Positions 42,857-53,690 of a DNA stretch of 64,000 nt are shown here, piece after piece. The notes under the pieces were generated by a model. It had not been told where the DNA came from, did not search any database, and saw only the letters and a program-made list of their open reading frames with translations. Within the stretch, counting starts at the first letter, position 1. The number at the start of each line of letters is the position of its first letter. This DNA comes from Paralithodes platypus (lineage: Eukaryota > Arthropoda > Malacostraca > Decapoda > Lithodidae). A program made the translations under genes and the position numbers. The DNA lies in assembly GCA_032716605.1 (NCBI GenBank), contig CM064552.1:15826525-15890524 (forward strand). The letters run 5' to 3'.

Positions 42857-43020
42857 TTAAGAGGGAAGGGGGGTTAGAGGATTCTGGACCCCCTCCTCCC
42901 TAATGTTTAGCCCTATTTGTTATTTATTTTCAGACGTTCGTCCCATTAGTTTGGTGATCTTAAGACCTTTCGTGCCACTTAGATGTCGATAGTTTCCTGG
43001 CGAGCGATAGCGAGTCTGTT
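42857..43020 (-). mobile_element. Family A, copy A13, truncated at the core
   Basis: TTAAGAGGGAAGGGGGG opens the copy, followed by subterminal repeats (two rather than three), and it stops just after GGCGAGCGATAGCGAGTC. The hairpin half is absent. Confidence 0.78.
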
Positions 43021-43039
43021 GACGAATCACTGTATTTAG

Positions 43040-43252
43040 ATGCCGGTAACTCGATTTAAATATGGACCTAAAAAGAAATTGCAGGCAAAATCACCGAAAA
43101 CCAACACGCCACCGACGGTAAAGCGGCCGACACAAGCACACAAGCACTTCCGCCGGCCGTCTTCCCGCGCGGAACACAAGAACAAAAAACTAAAATCCCA
43201 GCGTCATCCCTACCGCGTCGTCTGGCCCGCACTTTCCCAGGGACGTATCTTA
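43040..43252 (+). other. GC-rich island with a short basic open frame
   Basis: It directly follows truncated A13. The frame starts MPVTRFKYGPKKKLQAKSP and is rich in Lys, Arg, Pro and His. The DNA is CpG-rich (GCGGCCGACACAAGC) and not repetitive. It could be an exon, a captured fragment or chance; I recognise no family. The later part of the frame runs into family D sequence. Confidence 0.22.
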
Positions 43253-44470
43253 ACCCTTGCAGTATGTCAGGACGCATTTTGACATTTCATTCTGGTTATC
43301 ATTAGACGATTTTACGCCATTTATGAATATCTCAAGGAATCAAAGAGGTATTAATCTAGGACGTATGTTTACACTTTATTGTGGTTAGCAATGGACGATT
43401 TTATGCCATAAAGGAAAATGTCTAGGAATCAAAGGGGTACAATCTTCACTTCCTCATGGCAGCATTTCAACCCTTTCAGTATTGGAGGACGCATTTTTAC
43501 ATTATATCATTGTTATCATTACACTATTGTATGTCATTTAGGAATATCTCTTGGATCAAAGAGATATAATCTAGGACGTATTTTTACCCTTTATTCTGGT
43601 TATCAATAGACGATTTTGTGAAATTTAGGAAGATCTCTAGGAATCGAAGGGGTTAAAGCTAGGACACATTTTTTTTACACAAGGTATATTATGGTTATCA
43701 TTACAGTTCTTTGCTACTTAGGAAGGGTCTAGTCTCTATATTATGGTTATCATTACAGTTCTTTGCTACTTAGGAAGGGTCTAGTCTCTATAGGTATATT
43801 ATGGTTATCATTACAGTTCTTTGCTACTTAGGAAGGGTCTAGTCTCTATATTATGGTTATCATTACAGTTCTTTGCTACTTAGGAAGGGTCTAGTCTCTA
43901 TATTATGGTTATCATTACAGTTCTTTGCTACTTAGGAAGGGTCTAGTCTCTATAGGAATATTATGGTTATCATTACAGTTCTTTGCTACTTAGGAAGGGT
44001 CTAGTCTCTATATTATGGTTATCATTACAGTTCTTTGCTACTTAGGAAGGGTCTAGTCTCTATAGGAATATTATGGTTATCATTACAGTTCTTTGCTACT
44101 TAGGAAGGGTCTAGTCTCTATATTATGGTTATCATTACAGTTCTTTGCTACTTAGGAAGGGTCTAGTCTCTATAGGAATATTATGGTTATCATTACAGTT
44201 CTTTGCTACTTAGGAAGGGTCTAGTCTCTATATTATGGTTATCATTACAGTTCTTTGCTACTTAGGAAGGGTCTAGTCTCTATAGGTATATTATGGTTAT
44301 CATTACAGTTCTTTGCTACTTAGGAAGGGTCTAGTCTCTATAGGAATCACAGTGGTATAAACTATCTTAATTATTTCTCTAGCTCCCACAAATTCTCCCT
44401 AAACTGAATAAAATAGTATAATAATAGCCAGAATAAACTGTCAAAACCCTTCTATAACTCAAGGGGTTAA
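43250..44470. mobile_element. Composite of family D left arms with an internal array
   Basis: TTAACCCTTGCAGTATG opens and CTCAAGGGGTTAA closes the composite. About four D left-arm copies (GTTATCATTAGACGATTTT-like, at about 43290, 43380, 43510 and 43590) follow in direct order. A 52/58-bp array then occupies 43682-44345, and one D right arm (CAGAATAAACTGTCAAAACC) ends the element. Confidence 0.75.
43682..44345. repeat. 52/58-bp minisatellite, 12 units, 110-bp dimer
   Basis: ATTATGGTTATCATTACAGT starts each unit. Units alternate between 52 bp and 58 bp (an extra TAGGAA or TAGGTA), giving mostly 110-bp dimers with one trimer near 43793-43953. The unit is a D left-arm sequence. Confidence 0.95.
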
Positions 44471-44578
44471 TAGACACGTTCACAGACGCGGCCTTAGTAT
44501 TGGAACCATGTGATAAATGGTTTGTGATAAATTACATGTGATCATCGAGCCCATTCAATACCGGTAGTGCATAGTTGC

Positions 44579-44911
44579 TTAAGGGTTAAGCCTCATTAGT
44601 TTTGAGATTTTAAGACATTCGTCCCATTAGTTTGGCGATTATAAGACCTTTCGTGCCCTTTCGGCGTCGTTTTTTTCCTGGCAAGCTATAGTGAGCCAGA
44701 AATTTAGGAGGATTAACCGGCCTTCGACCGGGGCATTTTTGTACAGAACAATGCAAACATTCATCTAGAAAAAGGGGGGGGGGGGGAGGGGGGGGGGGGA
44801 GGGGGGGGGGTCACGACAGTATTGATTAAGTTTGATGGAGGTCTAAGGAGGCAAGTAAGGGGGGGGGGGGTAAATAAATATATAAATAAATAACAACAAA
44901 TCTGCCCTTAA
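44579..44911 (-). mobile_element. Fold-back MITE family A, copy A14
   Basis: The copy lacks the usual left terminus (TTAAGGGTTAAGCCTC) and ends CTGCCCTTAA. The core is GGCAAGCTATAGTGAGCC with a CCGGCCTTCGACCGGG hairpin. G runs of up to about 10 bases have grown at about 44766-44812 and 44861-44870. Confidence 0.8.
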
Positions 44912-45161
44912 CGAGGACATCCAATATCAACAGATTGAGACAATAAGGTTTGTTTATTGTATTGGTGGGCCGCCGTGGCAAGATTTTGGACTGTTTTTTT
45001 ATTATTTTTTTTTCGGATTTTGGATGGCGACTATAGCCAAACGCACACAAAGCTATCGGACATGTGGCTACTGTGAGCGCACCCATTGTCAATATTATAT
45101 AGAACAACGTATAAGGAATGGAATGTTGATATGGGAAGCAGCCTATTACCTCCAACTTTTG

Positions 45162-45715
45162 TTAACCCCTTCTGTAATGGCAACGTATTTTTAATGTGTA
45201 TTCTAGGTATATTTAGACGATTGTCTGCAGTTTACTAAGGATCTGGGGTAGTACAATGGGTTAAGGGGAGGTTTTTAGTGTGTTTCCTAGACTTCCGTCA
45301 AGCTTGAAATTACACCCCCTTGACCCCCTTTCAAGATAAATTTGTATATTTTTCGGCAGAAAAATGTCCCGGCCAAAGGCCGGTTTCTCTTAAATTACAG
45401 GCTCGGTACCACTCGCCAGGAAAAAATCGACACCTAAATGGCACGAAAGGTCTTAAAAGTGACATAAATGGGGTGAAAGTTCTTAAAATAGCCAAACTAA
45501 TGGGGCGAACGTCTTAAAATCTAAAAAACAATGGGGCTAAACATGAGGGAGCAAGGGGTAAAGAAAAAACTCCCTCAAGTGGAAATCTCCCCTTAAGTGA
45601 GATGGTTCGAAGCCTGTTAATTACTGGAGGCCATTTTCAAAGTGAATAAATTCGTAGCCAGATATAAGTAGGCAGAATAAGATTAAGAAGCCGTCGCCGG
45701 TTCAGAAGGGGTTAA
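45162..45715. mobile_element. Fold-back MITE family C, copy C6, interrupted by A15
   Basis: The left part starts TTAACCCCTTCTGTAATGG and reaches CAATGGGTTAA. The right part resumes TTAAGTGAGATGGTTCG and ends TTCAGAAGGGGTTAA. A15 lies exactly between the two midpoint TTAA copies. Confidence 0.88.
45261..45596 (+). mobile_element. Fold-back MITE family A, copy A15, nested in C6
   Basis: It starts TTAAGGGGAGGTTTTTAG and ends AAATCTCCCCTTAA. It is very similar to A6, with a core slightly changed to GGCTCGGTACCACTCGCC. Confidence 0.92.
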
Positions 45716-46080
45716 CGATGACAATATACTTTTTGCAGCCTGATCATTTGTGTTCAACAAGAATATTAGTTACATTGAGGTAATCTTTAGGCGTATAGCC
45801 GCCTAATTTAATTCTTCGACTACGAGAGGTAATTCTTAAGATACGGTGTAAACTATACAAGATAACAGTAATCGATATAGTATTAAAGTCTATATTGATA
45901 TATATTTGTGTTAAATCCTCTGGCACATACAGTATATGTTCTTCCTCAGTTGGTTTAAAGACTTTAATTTCATCCAAAATATAAATACGTCACACTATTT
46001 ATAAGGTTGAAACCCTGATTACCATTTTGATTTAATAACAATTACATTTTCAATTAGTTCGTCTCACTGATCAGTTTTAA
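45716..46080. other. AT-rich spacer, nothing recognised
   Basis: A 77-residue minus-strand frame (about 45744-45977) has no recognisable domain and ordinary spacer composition. Confidence 0.45.
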
Positions 46081-46144
46081 TTACACGTAATAGAATAATT
46101 CGCGCTCGTACTTCTGCTCAGATATCAATTGTTCTTTCTTCTTA

Positions 46145-46145
46145 T

Positions 46146-46240
<95 letters not shown>
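46145..46240. repeat. (AAT)n-(AT)n compound microsatellite
   Basis: AAT units (46145-46178) pass into AT units (46178-46239). Confidence 0.97.
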
Positions 46241-46242
<2 letters not shown>

Positions 46243-46322
46243 TATATAATGAAGCTTAATGAAGATATTTCGGATATAATGCGATTGACAACATAACAAT
46301 ATAAATAGTTTCAATCACCATC

Positions 46323-46434
46323 TTAACGGCACGAAAGCTCTTAAAACACCAAACAAATGGGGAGATTGTCTTAAAATCGCAAAACTAATTGGGCTCAACA
46401 TGAGGGAGGAGTAGCTCCAAAATCCCGCCCTTAA
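46323..46434 (+). mobile_element. Family A fragment (A16), right end only
   Basis: It keeps the subterminal repeats (CTTAAAACACCAAACAAATG), the GGGCTCAACATGAGGGAG block and the CCCTTAA terminus. Confidence 0.75.
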
Positions 46435-46944
46435 ACGATCAAATTCAGTAGTATTCAAATTATATTTATTGATTTTTGTTTTGTTTTTTATTATACCGTT
46501 TTACCTAGTACCCGAATACTGTTTACACTCATAGTGCTTGATAGATAATAACAATAGATACGTATAAATACACACAATATAATAGAACTATGAGTAATCA
46601 ATGAACTCAGATAAAGGGCAACAATTTGGATTCTGGTATGAAGATAGATTCCTTAGCTAACAGCCGGTATCACATAGCTGAATATATCACACACATATAT
46701 ATAACGTCGTTCTTCGCTGAGCAAATCGACTAGCCTACATATCTTACATTAATTTGATTATTATTTGAGATTACTACATAGTATTTGCTTGCCTTAAATA
46801 TTTTGGCACATAAATTAATTTCTTCTGTGTATATAATATTATATATCCATGCATATATTCTTAAATGTATTTGTGCATTATATAAGCCGTAATAAGGTAA
46901 GCTAAAATGAAATAATAATAAATATAGAATCATTTAAAAATAAA
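46435..46944. other. AT-rich spacer with an F-like end fragment
   Basis: CAGCCGGTATCACATAGCTG at about 46661 matches a family F terminus, but no partner arm is seen. Confidence 0.5.
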
Positions 46945-47159
46945 TCATAAACACCCAAGACCCCCTTTCAAGAAAACTATGTATGTGTTCCGATATGGCC
47001 CGTTCCACATAAATGGCACGATAGATCTTAATATTGGCATAACAATAGGGCGAAAGGTCTTACAATCGCAAAAATAATGGGGACAAATTTCTTGATATCT
47101 CAAAAACTAACGGGGCTAAACATGAGGGAGAAAGGAGGCCAGAACAAATTTCACCTTAA
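46945..47159 (+). mobile_element. Family A fragment (A17), 5' part missing and core deleted
   Basis: CAAGACCCCCTTTCAAGA is followed by a shortened core lacking the hairpins, then all subterminal repeats and CATGAGGGAGAAAGG, ending TTTCACCTTAA. Confidence 0.75.
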
Positions 47160-47733
47160 CGTTCTTACTTGCTGTTTATTAATTCCTCTCAAAGCATAAC
47201 ATTTAATTATAACCACAGTTTGTTTTCATAACTGAGAAAAATGGTCTAGTATTCGCCACCATATAATAGTAGCGTGACAGTAATGAAGGAGTTATTAGAA
47301 CATTTAAAAATTCCCAACTAAAACATGATTCATAAGAAATAATGTATTGTCTATTGTTTGTAAGAATTATAAAACTAATATAGACAGCAGCTATGTACAG
47401 CATATAAATTACCACCCTCAAGTTTCTCGGGACAACTTTTCCCTCCCTTGGTAATGACAGACAGCTAATATATATATAATCAAAATCGTCTACTGCTAGC
47501 CAGAGTAAAACCATCGATGGACTGGGGATTTCCTTTAGCTCGGGGAGGACTTCTATGAATCTCCATTACGATCTAAATATAAGATAACCTAATAAAGCTG
47601 AATAAAAGCGTTTGTCGGTGGCTGCGACGAGTGCAAAAAAAAAAAAAAAAAAAGTCTCGTCAGATTAAAGGATTGATATAAAATAAACAGTAGCTTACAA
47701 TGGCAGTATATTTCGAATTACAAAGACGCTGCA
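47160..47733. other. Spacer with a D fragment and a poly(A) run
   Basis: AATCGTCTACTGCTAGCCAG at about 47488 is a D right-arm piece. An A run of 18 lies at about 47635-47653. Nothing else recognised. Confidence 0.5.
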
Positions 47734-48227
47734 TTTGATATGGTTATCTATGTTACTTTGGATAACTTCTAGTATATACAGAGCGGTTGAGATATATTTG
47801 ATATGGTTATCTATGTTACTTTGGATAACTTCTAGTATATACAGAGCGGTTGAGATATATTTGATATGGTTATCTATGTTACTTTGGATAACTTCTAGTA
47901 TATACAGAGCGGTTGAGATATATTTGATATGGTTATCTATGTTACTTTGGATAACTTCTCCTCAACTTTCTCTTCATAATTGCTGAGGGGCACAGGGCCC
48001 TGGGTGGGGCTTTGGTTTCCCGGGCGTTTCCGCACCCTCCTCAAGCTCCCCGCCATGGAGTGGCTTCGGTCACCCCTTTATTGTGGTCGGCGGGGAGGGT
48101 TCTGTGGGGGCGCTCGGTTATGGCCTTGGCCTTGCTCGGGGCCTTGGGGCTGTTCGGCCAGGCAGCTTGGGGAACAACAACAACAACAACAACTTCTAGT
48201 ATATACAGAGCGGTTGAGATATATTTG
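47734..48227. repeat. 63-bp tandem repeat, 4 units, last unit split by a SINE
   Basis: TTTGATATGGTTATCTATGT starts units at 47734, 47797, 47860 and 47923. The fourth unit is cut after ATAACTTCT and resumes AACTTCTAGTATATAC at 48191. As 63 is divisible by 3, an ORF with 21-residue repeats results. Confidence 0.95.
47960..48190 (+). mobile_element. SINE-like insertion with (AAC)n tail and 7-bp target duplication
   Basis: A GC-rich 231-bp segment in AT-rich DNA is flanked by AACTTCT on both sides (47953-47959, 48191-48197). It ends GGCTGTTCGGCCAGGCAGCT...GGGGAAC and about six AAC units. The insertion breaks a known tandem unit, so its limits are exact. No polymerase III boxes are obvious, so the origin of the 5' part is unknown. 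Confidence 0.85.
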
Positions 48228-48990
48228 CCCATAGAAAATTCCCATGTATTTTATACACGGGAAAATCGTTAATATCGTGTGGCGTCGACTTTTCGTCCAT
48301 TTAAATTTGATATTAAACCCCATGGGCTAATGTGTCACGACCGCTCGCTATACCTTGTATATGGTAAATACACATTATGTAAAGCAATAAAGGTAGTTAT
48401 TACCGAAAAAAGGTAACATGACCCCATGAAACTTTCAAGCTGTACATATCGACTTTGTACAAGGGGAAAGCTTACGTGATCGTATAGAGTTGTGGCGAAA
48501 GGACGTGTGAACAAAACTACCGTGAACCCTGGGTCAGGGCTGGTGGTGGTGGTGGTAGTGGGTGAGTGAGAGAGGAAGGAACCAGGGGTCACCAAGAGCA
48601 TGACTGTCCCTTATACTGTACTGCTGCTGTTGTTCTCCCCCCTAGTAGTCCCTAGATCACCACCCTCCATGTAACTCACAACACAGGCCCTTTAACTCGC
48701 TGGTCTGTCCTTTATTATTCCCTCTTTATCGAACTCACTCACTCTTACTCACTCTTTCTCTCTTTCCCTGTAACTCCCACTTTCTCCTCTTTACTCTATG
48801 TCTTTCCCCGTCTAATTATTTCTTGATTTTTCCCTCTCAATGTCTCTCTTTGTAACTCCGACCTTACTGACCTTTTCATCTCTCTCTCTCTCTCTCCCTC
48901 CGACAGTCCTGACCTTATAATCCACGTGTTTCTCAATCTTATTATCTCTCACGCTCACTCACTCATTCTCTCTCTCTCTCTCTCTCTAAC
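48228..48990. other. Spacer turning C/T-rich, nothing recognised
   Basis: From about 48620 the sequence is pyrimidine-rich with short (CT)n runs at 48880 and 48965. No coding frame is recognised. Confidence 0.5.
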
Positions 48991-49189
48991 GTCGACCTCC
49001 CTACCCTGTAAGTCCATACGCCCTTCCCTTTCTTAAGTCTCCCTTTATTTCCACCACATCCACGTCCCATTATTTACAGATTCTTCGCCTTCCCCTAATC
49101 TTTCTTACCTTTTCCTTACTTATGCCAGTTCACGTTTAGCCTCTCATTCCCTCTCTTGATTTTCCCTTATTCCCGATTCTTTCGTTTCC

Positions 49190-49770
49190 TTTTGGTTTAC
49201 CCTTTACCTTCATAAACTTAGATATCCTTTTGTAATCTGTTCTCATATTTGTCTCCTTTTCATTATATGCTTCTATTCTTAACTCTCTCGAATTTCCCAA
49301 TACATACTTTTTCTCTATATTTGTTTAGCCTTTACCTTCCAATTCTCCATGCAATTGTCCTCATCTTATGTCACATTTTTATTATATGCTAGTTTTCTTA
49401 ACCCTCTCTGTATTTCCCCATCCTTCCCTTTCCTGTATTTTGTTTGACCTTTTACCATCATATTCATATATTTTTCCTCTTCTTATTTCATATTTTATTA
49501 CACGCTACCTTTTCTAACCCTCTCTAAATTTCCTCACACTTCCCTTTCCATTATTTTGTTTTATTCTTTACCATCCTATTCTCCATATATTTGTTCTCAT
49601 CTTTATTCATATTTTCATTACACGTTACTTTGCCCAACCCTTTCTTTGTTTCCCCATACTTGACCTTCCCATTCTCCTTATATGTGTCCTCATCTCATTT
49701 CATATTTTTATTACACGGTTCTTTTCTTAACCCTTTCTTTATTACCCCACCTTCACGCCCTATTATTGCC
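49190..49770. repeat. Degenerate tandem repeat of about 120-130 bp, 4-5 units
   Basis: CATATTTTCATTACACGYTA then AACCCTYTCT and CCCCATACTT-like blocks recur near 49257, 49376, 49490, 49610 and 49701. Confidence 0.75.
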
Positions 49771-49827
49771 TACCTCTTTTCCCAAGGCATTTTGTGTTGC
49801 CCGTGTCGCCGAGGAGGGTCACTGGAT

Positions 49828-50370
49828 GCTATGAGTTGTTGTTGTTGTTGTGTTTGTTGTTGTTATGTTTGTTGTTGTTGCTGTGCGTGTGTTTGCTGTT
49901 ATGGTTGTTGCTCTTGTGGTTGTGTTTGTTGTTGTTGCTGTGCGTGTGTTTGTTGTTATGGTTGTTGTTGTTGCTGTTGTTGTGGTTGTGTTTGTTGCTG
50001 TGCGTGTGTTTGTTGTTATGGTTGTTGTTGTTGTTGTTGCTGTGGTTGTGTTTGTTGTTGTTGTTGCTGTGCGTGTGTTTGTTGTTATGGTTGTTGTTGC
50101 TGCTGTTGTTGCTGTTGCTGTGGTTGTTTTTGTTGTTGCTGTGCGTGTGTTTGTTGTTATGGTTGTTGTTGTTGCTGTTGCTGTGGTTGTGTTTGTTGTT
50201 GTTGTTGCTGTGCGTGTGTTTGTTGTTATGGTTGTTGTTGCTGCTGTTGTTGCTGTTGCTGTGGTTGTGTTTGTTGTTGCTGTGCGTGTGTTTGTTGCTA
50301 TGGCTGTTGTTTTTGGTAAATGATTGTTTTTGTCGTAATTGGTGCTGTTGTTGTTGTTGTTCTTGTTTCC
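49828..50370. repeat. GTT-rich minisatellite with TGCGTGTGTTTG spacers
   Basis: TGCTGTGCGTGTGTTTGTTG recurs about seven times (for example 49878, 49937, 49997, 50065, 50137, 50208, 50278), separated by GTT/GCT runs of varying length. A segment of about 145 bp (50056-50195) recurs at 50201. Cys-, Leu- and Val-rich ORFs in the three plus frames are by-products. Confidence 0.93.
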
Positions 50371-50600
50371 ATTATCGGTTGCTATAGCGATTGTGTTATG
50401 TTTGTGATTAGGAGCCTGTGGTGAGTGTTGTGTTAGTTTCGGCTCATTGTAGGAGCCACAGAGGGCAGTTCCTGGGAAGTATAATGTGCGGAATAAGAAG
50501 ACAGTAATTAAAATATTTGCAAACCTGGGTGATAATAAATTATATATATGTAATTAATTAAAAAAAAAAAATTTGTTTTCAATGTTAACTTTTGATCGGC

Positions 50601-50837
50601 AATTGCTGACTTGCGAGTTTCGTTCTATAAGGAAGTTGAAGCTGTAGATAACTATATATAACAGAATCACCAGCTAAAATACGGTTGTAGTGCATTCATA
50701 AATACATGAAACCCACCATACATACATACCATTTATCCATCAGAAACGTACAATATTATTGTATATCTCTTTAATATCAATGTTCACGGCTCCAACTAAC
50801 TTCCTTATAGAACGAAACTCGCAAGTGGTCAATTGAC
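50601..50837. mobile_element. Fold-back element family E, copy E1 (complete)
   Basis: CTTGCGAGTTTCGTTCTATA at the left and TATAGAACGAAACTCGCAAG at the right are perfect 20-bp inverted repeats, extending imperfectly inward (GGAAGTTGAAGC/GGCTCCAACTAACTTCC) and outward to AATTG. This is the reference for E2 and E3. Confidence 0.88.
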
Positions 50838-51189
50838 GAGGATTCTTTTTGGACCTCCTTCTCACTGATGTTTAGCCCTATTAGTGTTGAGCTTTTAAGA
50901 CGTTCTCCCCATTAGTTTGGCTGCTGCAAGTCCCCCCCGCCCCCCCCCCCCCCTTTATAATTTGTATTTATTTTTTTATTTTTTATTTATTTTTTTCAAT
51001 TTTAAGACCTTTCGTGTCTTTGGCCGCGGCATTACTCTAACGAAAAATGCACAAACTTCTCTCGAAGCTCGGTCTCGGTTATTTCTTAAAGTTTGATGGA
51101 GGTCTAGAGAAGAAACAAAAATAAATAAATATGTATATAATAAAACAAATACTAAATATATAAATACAAAACAAATATTCTCCCCTTAA
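50838..51189 (-). mobile_element. Family A, copy A18, degenerate
   Basis: It abuts E1. GGACCTCCTTCTCACTGATG, two subterminal repeats, the hairpin remnant TTTGGCCGCGGC and TTGATGGAGGTCTAGAGAAG lead to the good terminus TCTCCCCTTAA. The GCGAGC core is replaced by a C run and T-rich DNA (50935-50998). Confidence 0.75.
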
Positions 51190-51489
51190 TTCAGTCTTTC
51201 TGAAGTAGGCTCTACTGTAAATAGCCAGAAACGTTAGAAAATAAACTAATAACTGTATTGCTTGTGCTTTCCCTCCCACTCTATTTATCTACTTTCACTG
51301 ATAACATTACGGGATTATACTATTTCGCTGACTAGACTGATGGAGTTTGGTGACAACATTCACATCAAAGTGTAATTATTCAGGAGCTGCCAGACTAGAG
51401 TTGCCGAAAAGAAAAACAAAACAAAATTGAGGGAGAAAACGTTTGTTGGAATCCATGTTGAAGTTCCATATGCTTAGGAATACGGTCCA
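51190..51489. other. AT-rich spacer with an F-like piece
   Basis: CTAGACTGATGGAGTTTGGT and CAGGAGCTGCCAGACTAGAG (about 51332-51400) match parts of family F. The remainder is unassigned. Confidence 0.5.
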
Positions 51490-51704
51490 TTAACCCCTTC
51501 ATTACCGGTGACGTTGTTTTCATCATATTCTGGACATTATTAGGCCATATTATTCAGCTTAGGAAGGATCTGTGGTAGCTCAAAGGATTATGTGAAACAG
51601 TGTGTAGCCTTTTAATTGTTAGAAGTCCTTCCTAAGCTGAATAAAGCAATCTAATAGTTGCCAAAATATAATGAAAAGGATCTCACCGGTATTGAACGGG
51701 ATAA
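51490..51704. mobile_element. Fold-back MITE family C, copy C9 (uninterrupted)
   Basis: It starts TTAACCCCTTCATTACCGG and ends CCGGTATTGAACGGGATAA, 215 bp. Confidence 0.85.
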
Positions 51705-52048
51705 TCAACTTGGAAGGGGCTTGTCGGCGCTATTCGGATTACTTACTACATATTTTAATAGGTTGGTATCTTAGAGATCCCTAGATACAAGGCTGAATAA
51801 ATGATCGTATAGTGGCAGTCACAAAAGACATGGAATCGTCACAAGGTTGAATCAATTATTAGTAAGTTATGATTTTGACTATGGTCCCGGTGCGAGGCTA
51901 GTTAATCTGCTGGCCGGAGTAAAGGCGTCAATAATGGGAGCGTAATAACCTCACCTACACAAAGCCTTAGATAAACCAGTGCTATGGAAGGCTCTGCTGC
52001 TACTATTACTAATACTACTACTACGACACACACACTCATTAATACACA

Positions 52049-52052
52049 ACAC

Positions 52053-52091
<39 letters not shown>
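52049..52091. repeat. (CA)n microsatellite
   Basis: About 20 CA units after an AACACAACAC lead-in. Confidence 0.97.
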
Positions 52092-52093
<2 letters not shown>

Positions 52094-52119
52094 ATATACT
52101 CACCTGGTGAGTTATCTGC

Positions 52120-52405
52120 TCAACAGGTGGCGTTGTGTGTGTGTAAGTGTGAGAGTCCGAGTGTAGGGGGTGAGACAGTGAAGCACGGGAACGAGGTGGC
52201 TTCAGAGATAGGGTCGTTTCGGGCCATGAGTGAGCACCGTGCCTCATGTGAAGGCAAGATGGCAGGTGCTCGTTGTACTCTACGTGCTTCACATGTCTCA
52301 CTCCCTAGACTGGAACAAGACCTCACGGGCTTCACTGTTCATTGTAAAGCGGTGAATGTTAAGGCTCTCAGCCTATTCCCGAGAGGAAGTAAGTTGGAAT
52401 ATAGT

Positions 52406-52431
<26 letters not shown>
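52120..52431 (+). other. GC-richer segment ending in poly(A), possible retroposed sequence
   Basis: GGGTGAGACAGTGAAGCACG (about 52168) and CGTGCTTCACATGTCTCACT (about 52282) form an inverted repeat. About 120 bp later there is a run of 27 A (52405-52431). The plus frame through it has ordinary protein composition but no recognisable domain. It could be a SINE, a processed pseudogene or an exon beside a microsatellite. Confidence 0.3.
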
Positions 52432-52436
<5 letters not shown>

Positions 52437-52790
52437 GTATAATGCACGAACACACACACTTAGTATCTTTCTCTCCCTCACATACAAATAAGTATATACA
52501 CACATATACAGTCTCCCTCCCTCTCTCTCTCTCTCTCTCTTTCACCTCAGGTAAAATACAAGTCACATTAATACAACGCTAAGCACCCGCCCTATAGTCC
52601 ACAAAAACTGGCTCCCCCTCCTACCACCACATACTATAGGAGAGAGAGAGAGAGAGTCAGAGTGAGAGTGAGAGAAAGAGAGTGAGAGTGAGTGAGAGCG
52701 AAAAGAATACAGCTACAGGAAGGTATGAAGGTAGACAAATATCAAATATATTTGGTGATACGAATGACAAAAATAAATATGGATAGAATT

Positions 52791-52894
<104 letters not shown>

Positions 52895-53007
52895 AGATAG
52901 AGAGAGAAAGACTTGGTGTATGTGTGCGAGAGAGTGAGTGTAGTAGGCCTATACCCTGCCCCAAGAGCCTAAGCCGCTGCCTTCACTGCTAACCCTTCTC
53001 TGCTAGA

Positions 53008-53225
53008 CTCATACCCTCCTTCTGTACCGGCCACGTCTTTTTAATATTATGCTAGCTATATTTAGACGATTTTGTGCAGTTTGAGAAGGATCTGTGGTAG
53101 TAAAAAGTGTTAAGTGAGATAGTTCGAAGTCTTTTAATTGCTGAAGGCCTCTTTGAAGCTGAATAAAATCGTCCAATAGTAGCCAGAATAAAGTTAAAAG
53201 GAGGACACTGGTACTGAATGGGTAA
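53008..53225. mobile_element. Fold-back MITE family C, copy C7
   Basis: The ends have decayed (CATACCCTCCTTCTGTACCGG and CTGGTACTGAATGGGTAAA), but the arms and midpoint AAAGTGTTAAGTGAGATAG are well preserved. Confidence 0.82.
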
Positions 53226-53690
53226 ACTTCTTTCTTCCTTCTTCTATACCAGTTCTTCTCTTCTGTGCCCATCCTTTATCAGCTCTTCTCTACTAGACTT
53301 ATACCCTTCTTTATACTTCTTTATCTTCCTTCTTCATATACCGGCTCTTCTCTTCTGTTTCCTTTCTTTATCAACCCTTCTCATTTCTTCCTTAGTGATA
53401 TTCCTTTCTTTCTTCCCTCAATTACCAATTTCTTTATCTTCAGTTATACCTTTCCTTCCTCTTTCGTTCCTTTATCAACACTTTTAATTTCGTCCCTTGA
53501 TTGCCACCCTTTCTCCTTCATTCTTCACTTACACCCTTCCTTCTTTCCTTTATTCACTTCTCTTTGCCTGTTCTTCCTTCCTTCATTCCTTTCTTTACCA
53601 ACCTATCCCTCTCCTCCTCTCTTTCGTGATACTCTTTCTTCTGGTATCACTCCTTCTCTTCTGTTCTCTCCTTGTGTAGAGCATGGTTCG
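53226..53690. repeat. CTT-rich degenerate repeats
   Basis: TTCTTTATCAACMCTTCTC-like blocks recur at about 53271, 53366 and 53469. Long pyrimidine-driven ORFs on plus are not taken as genes. Confidence 0.7.

Noticed and set aside
49591..50387. Cys-, Leu- and Val-rich plus ORFs
   Set aside because: They are GTT-repeat translations in three frames.
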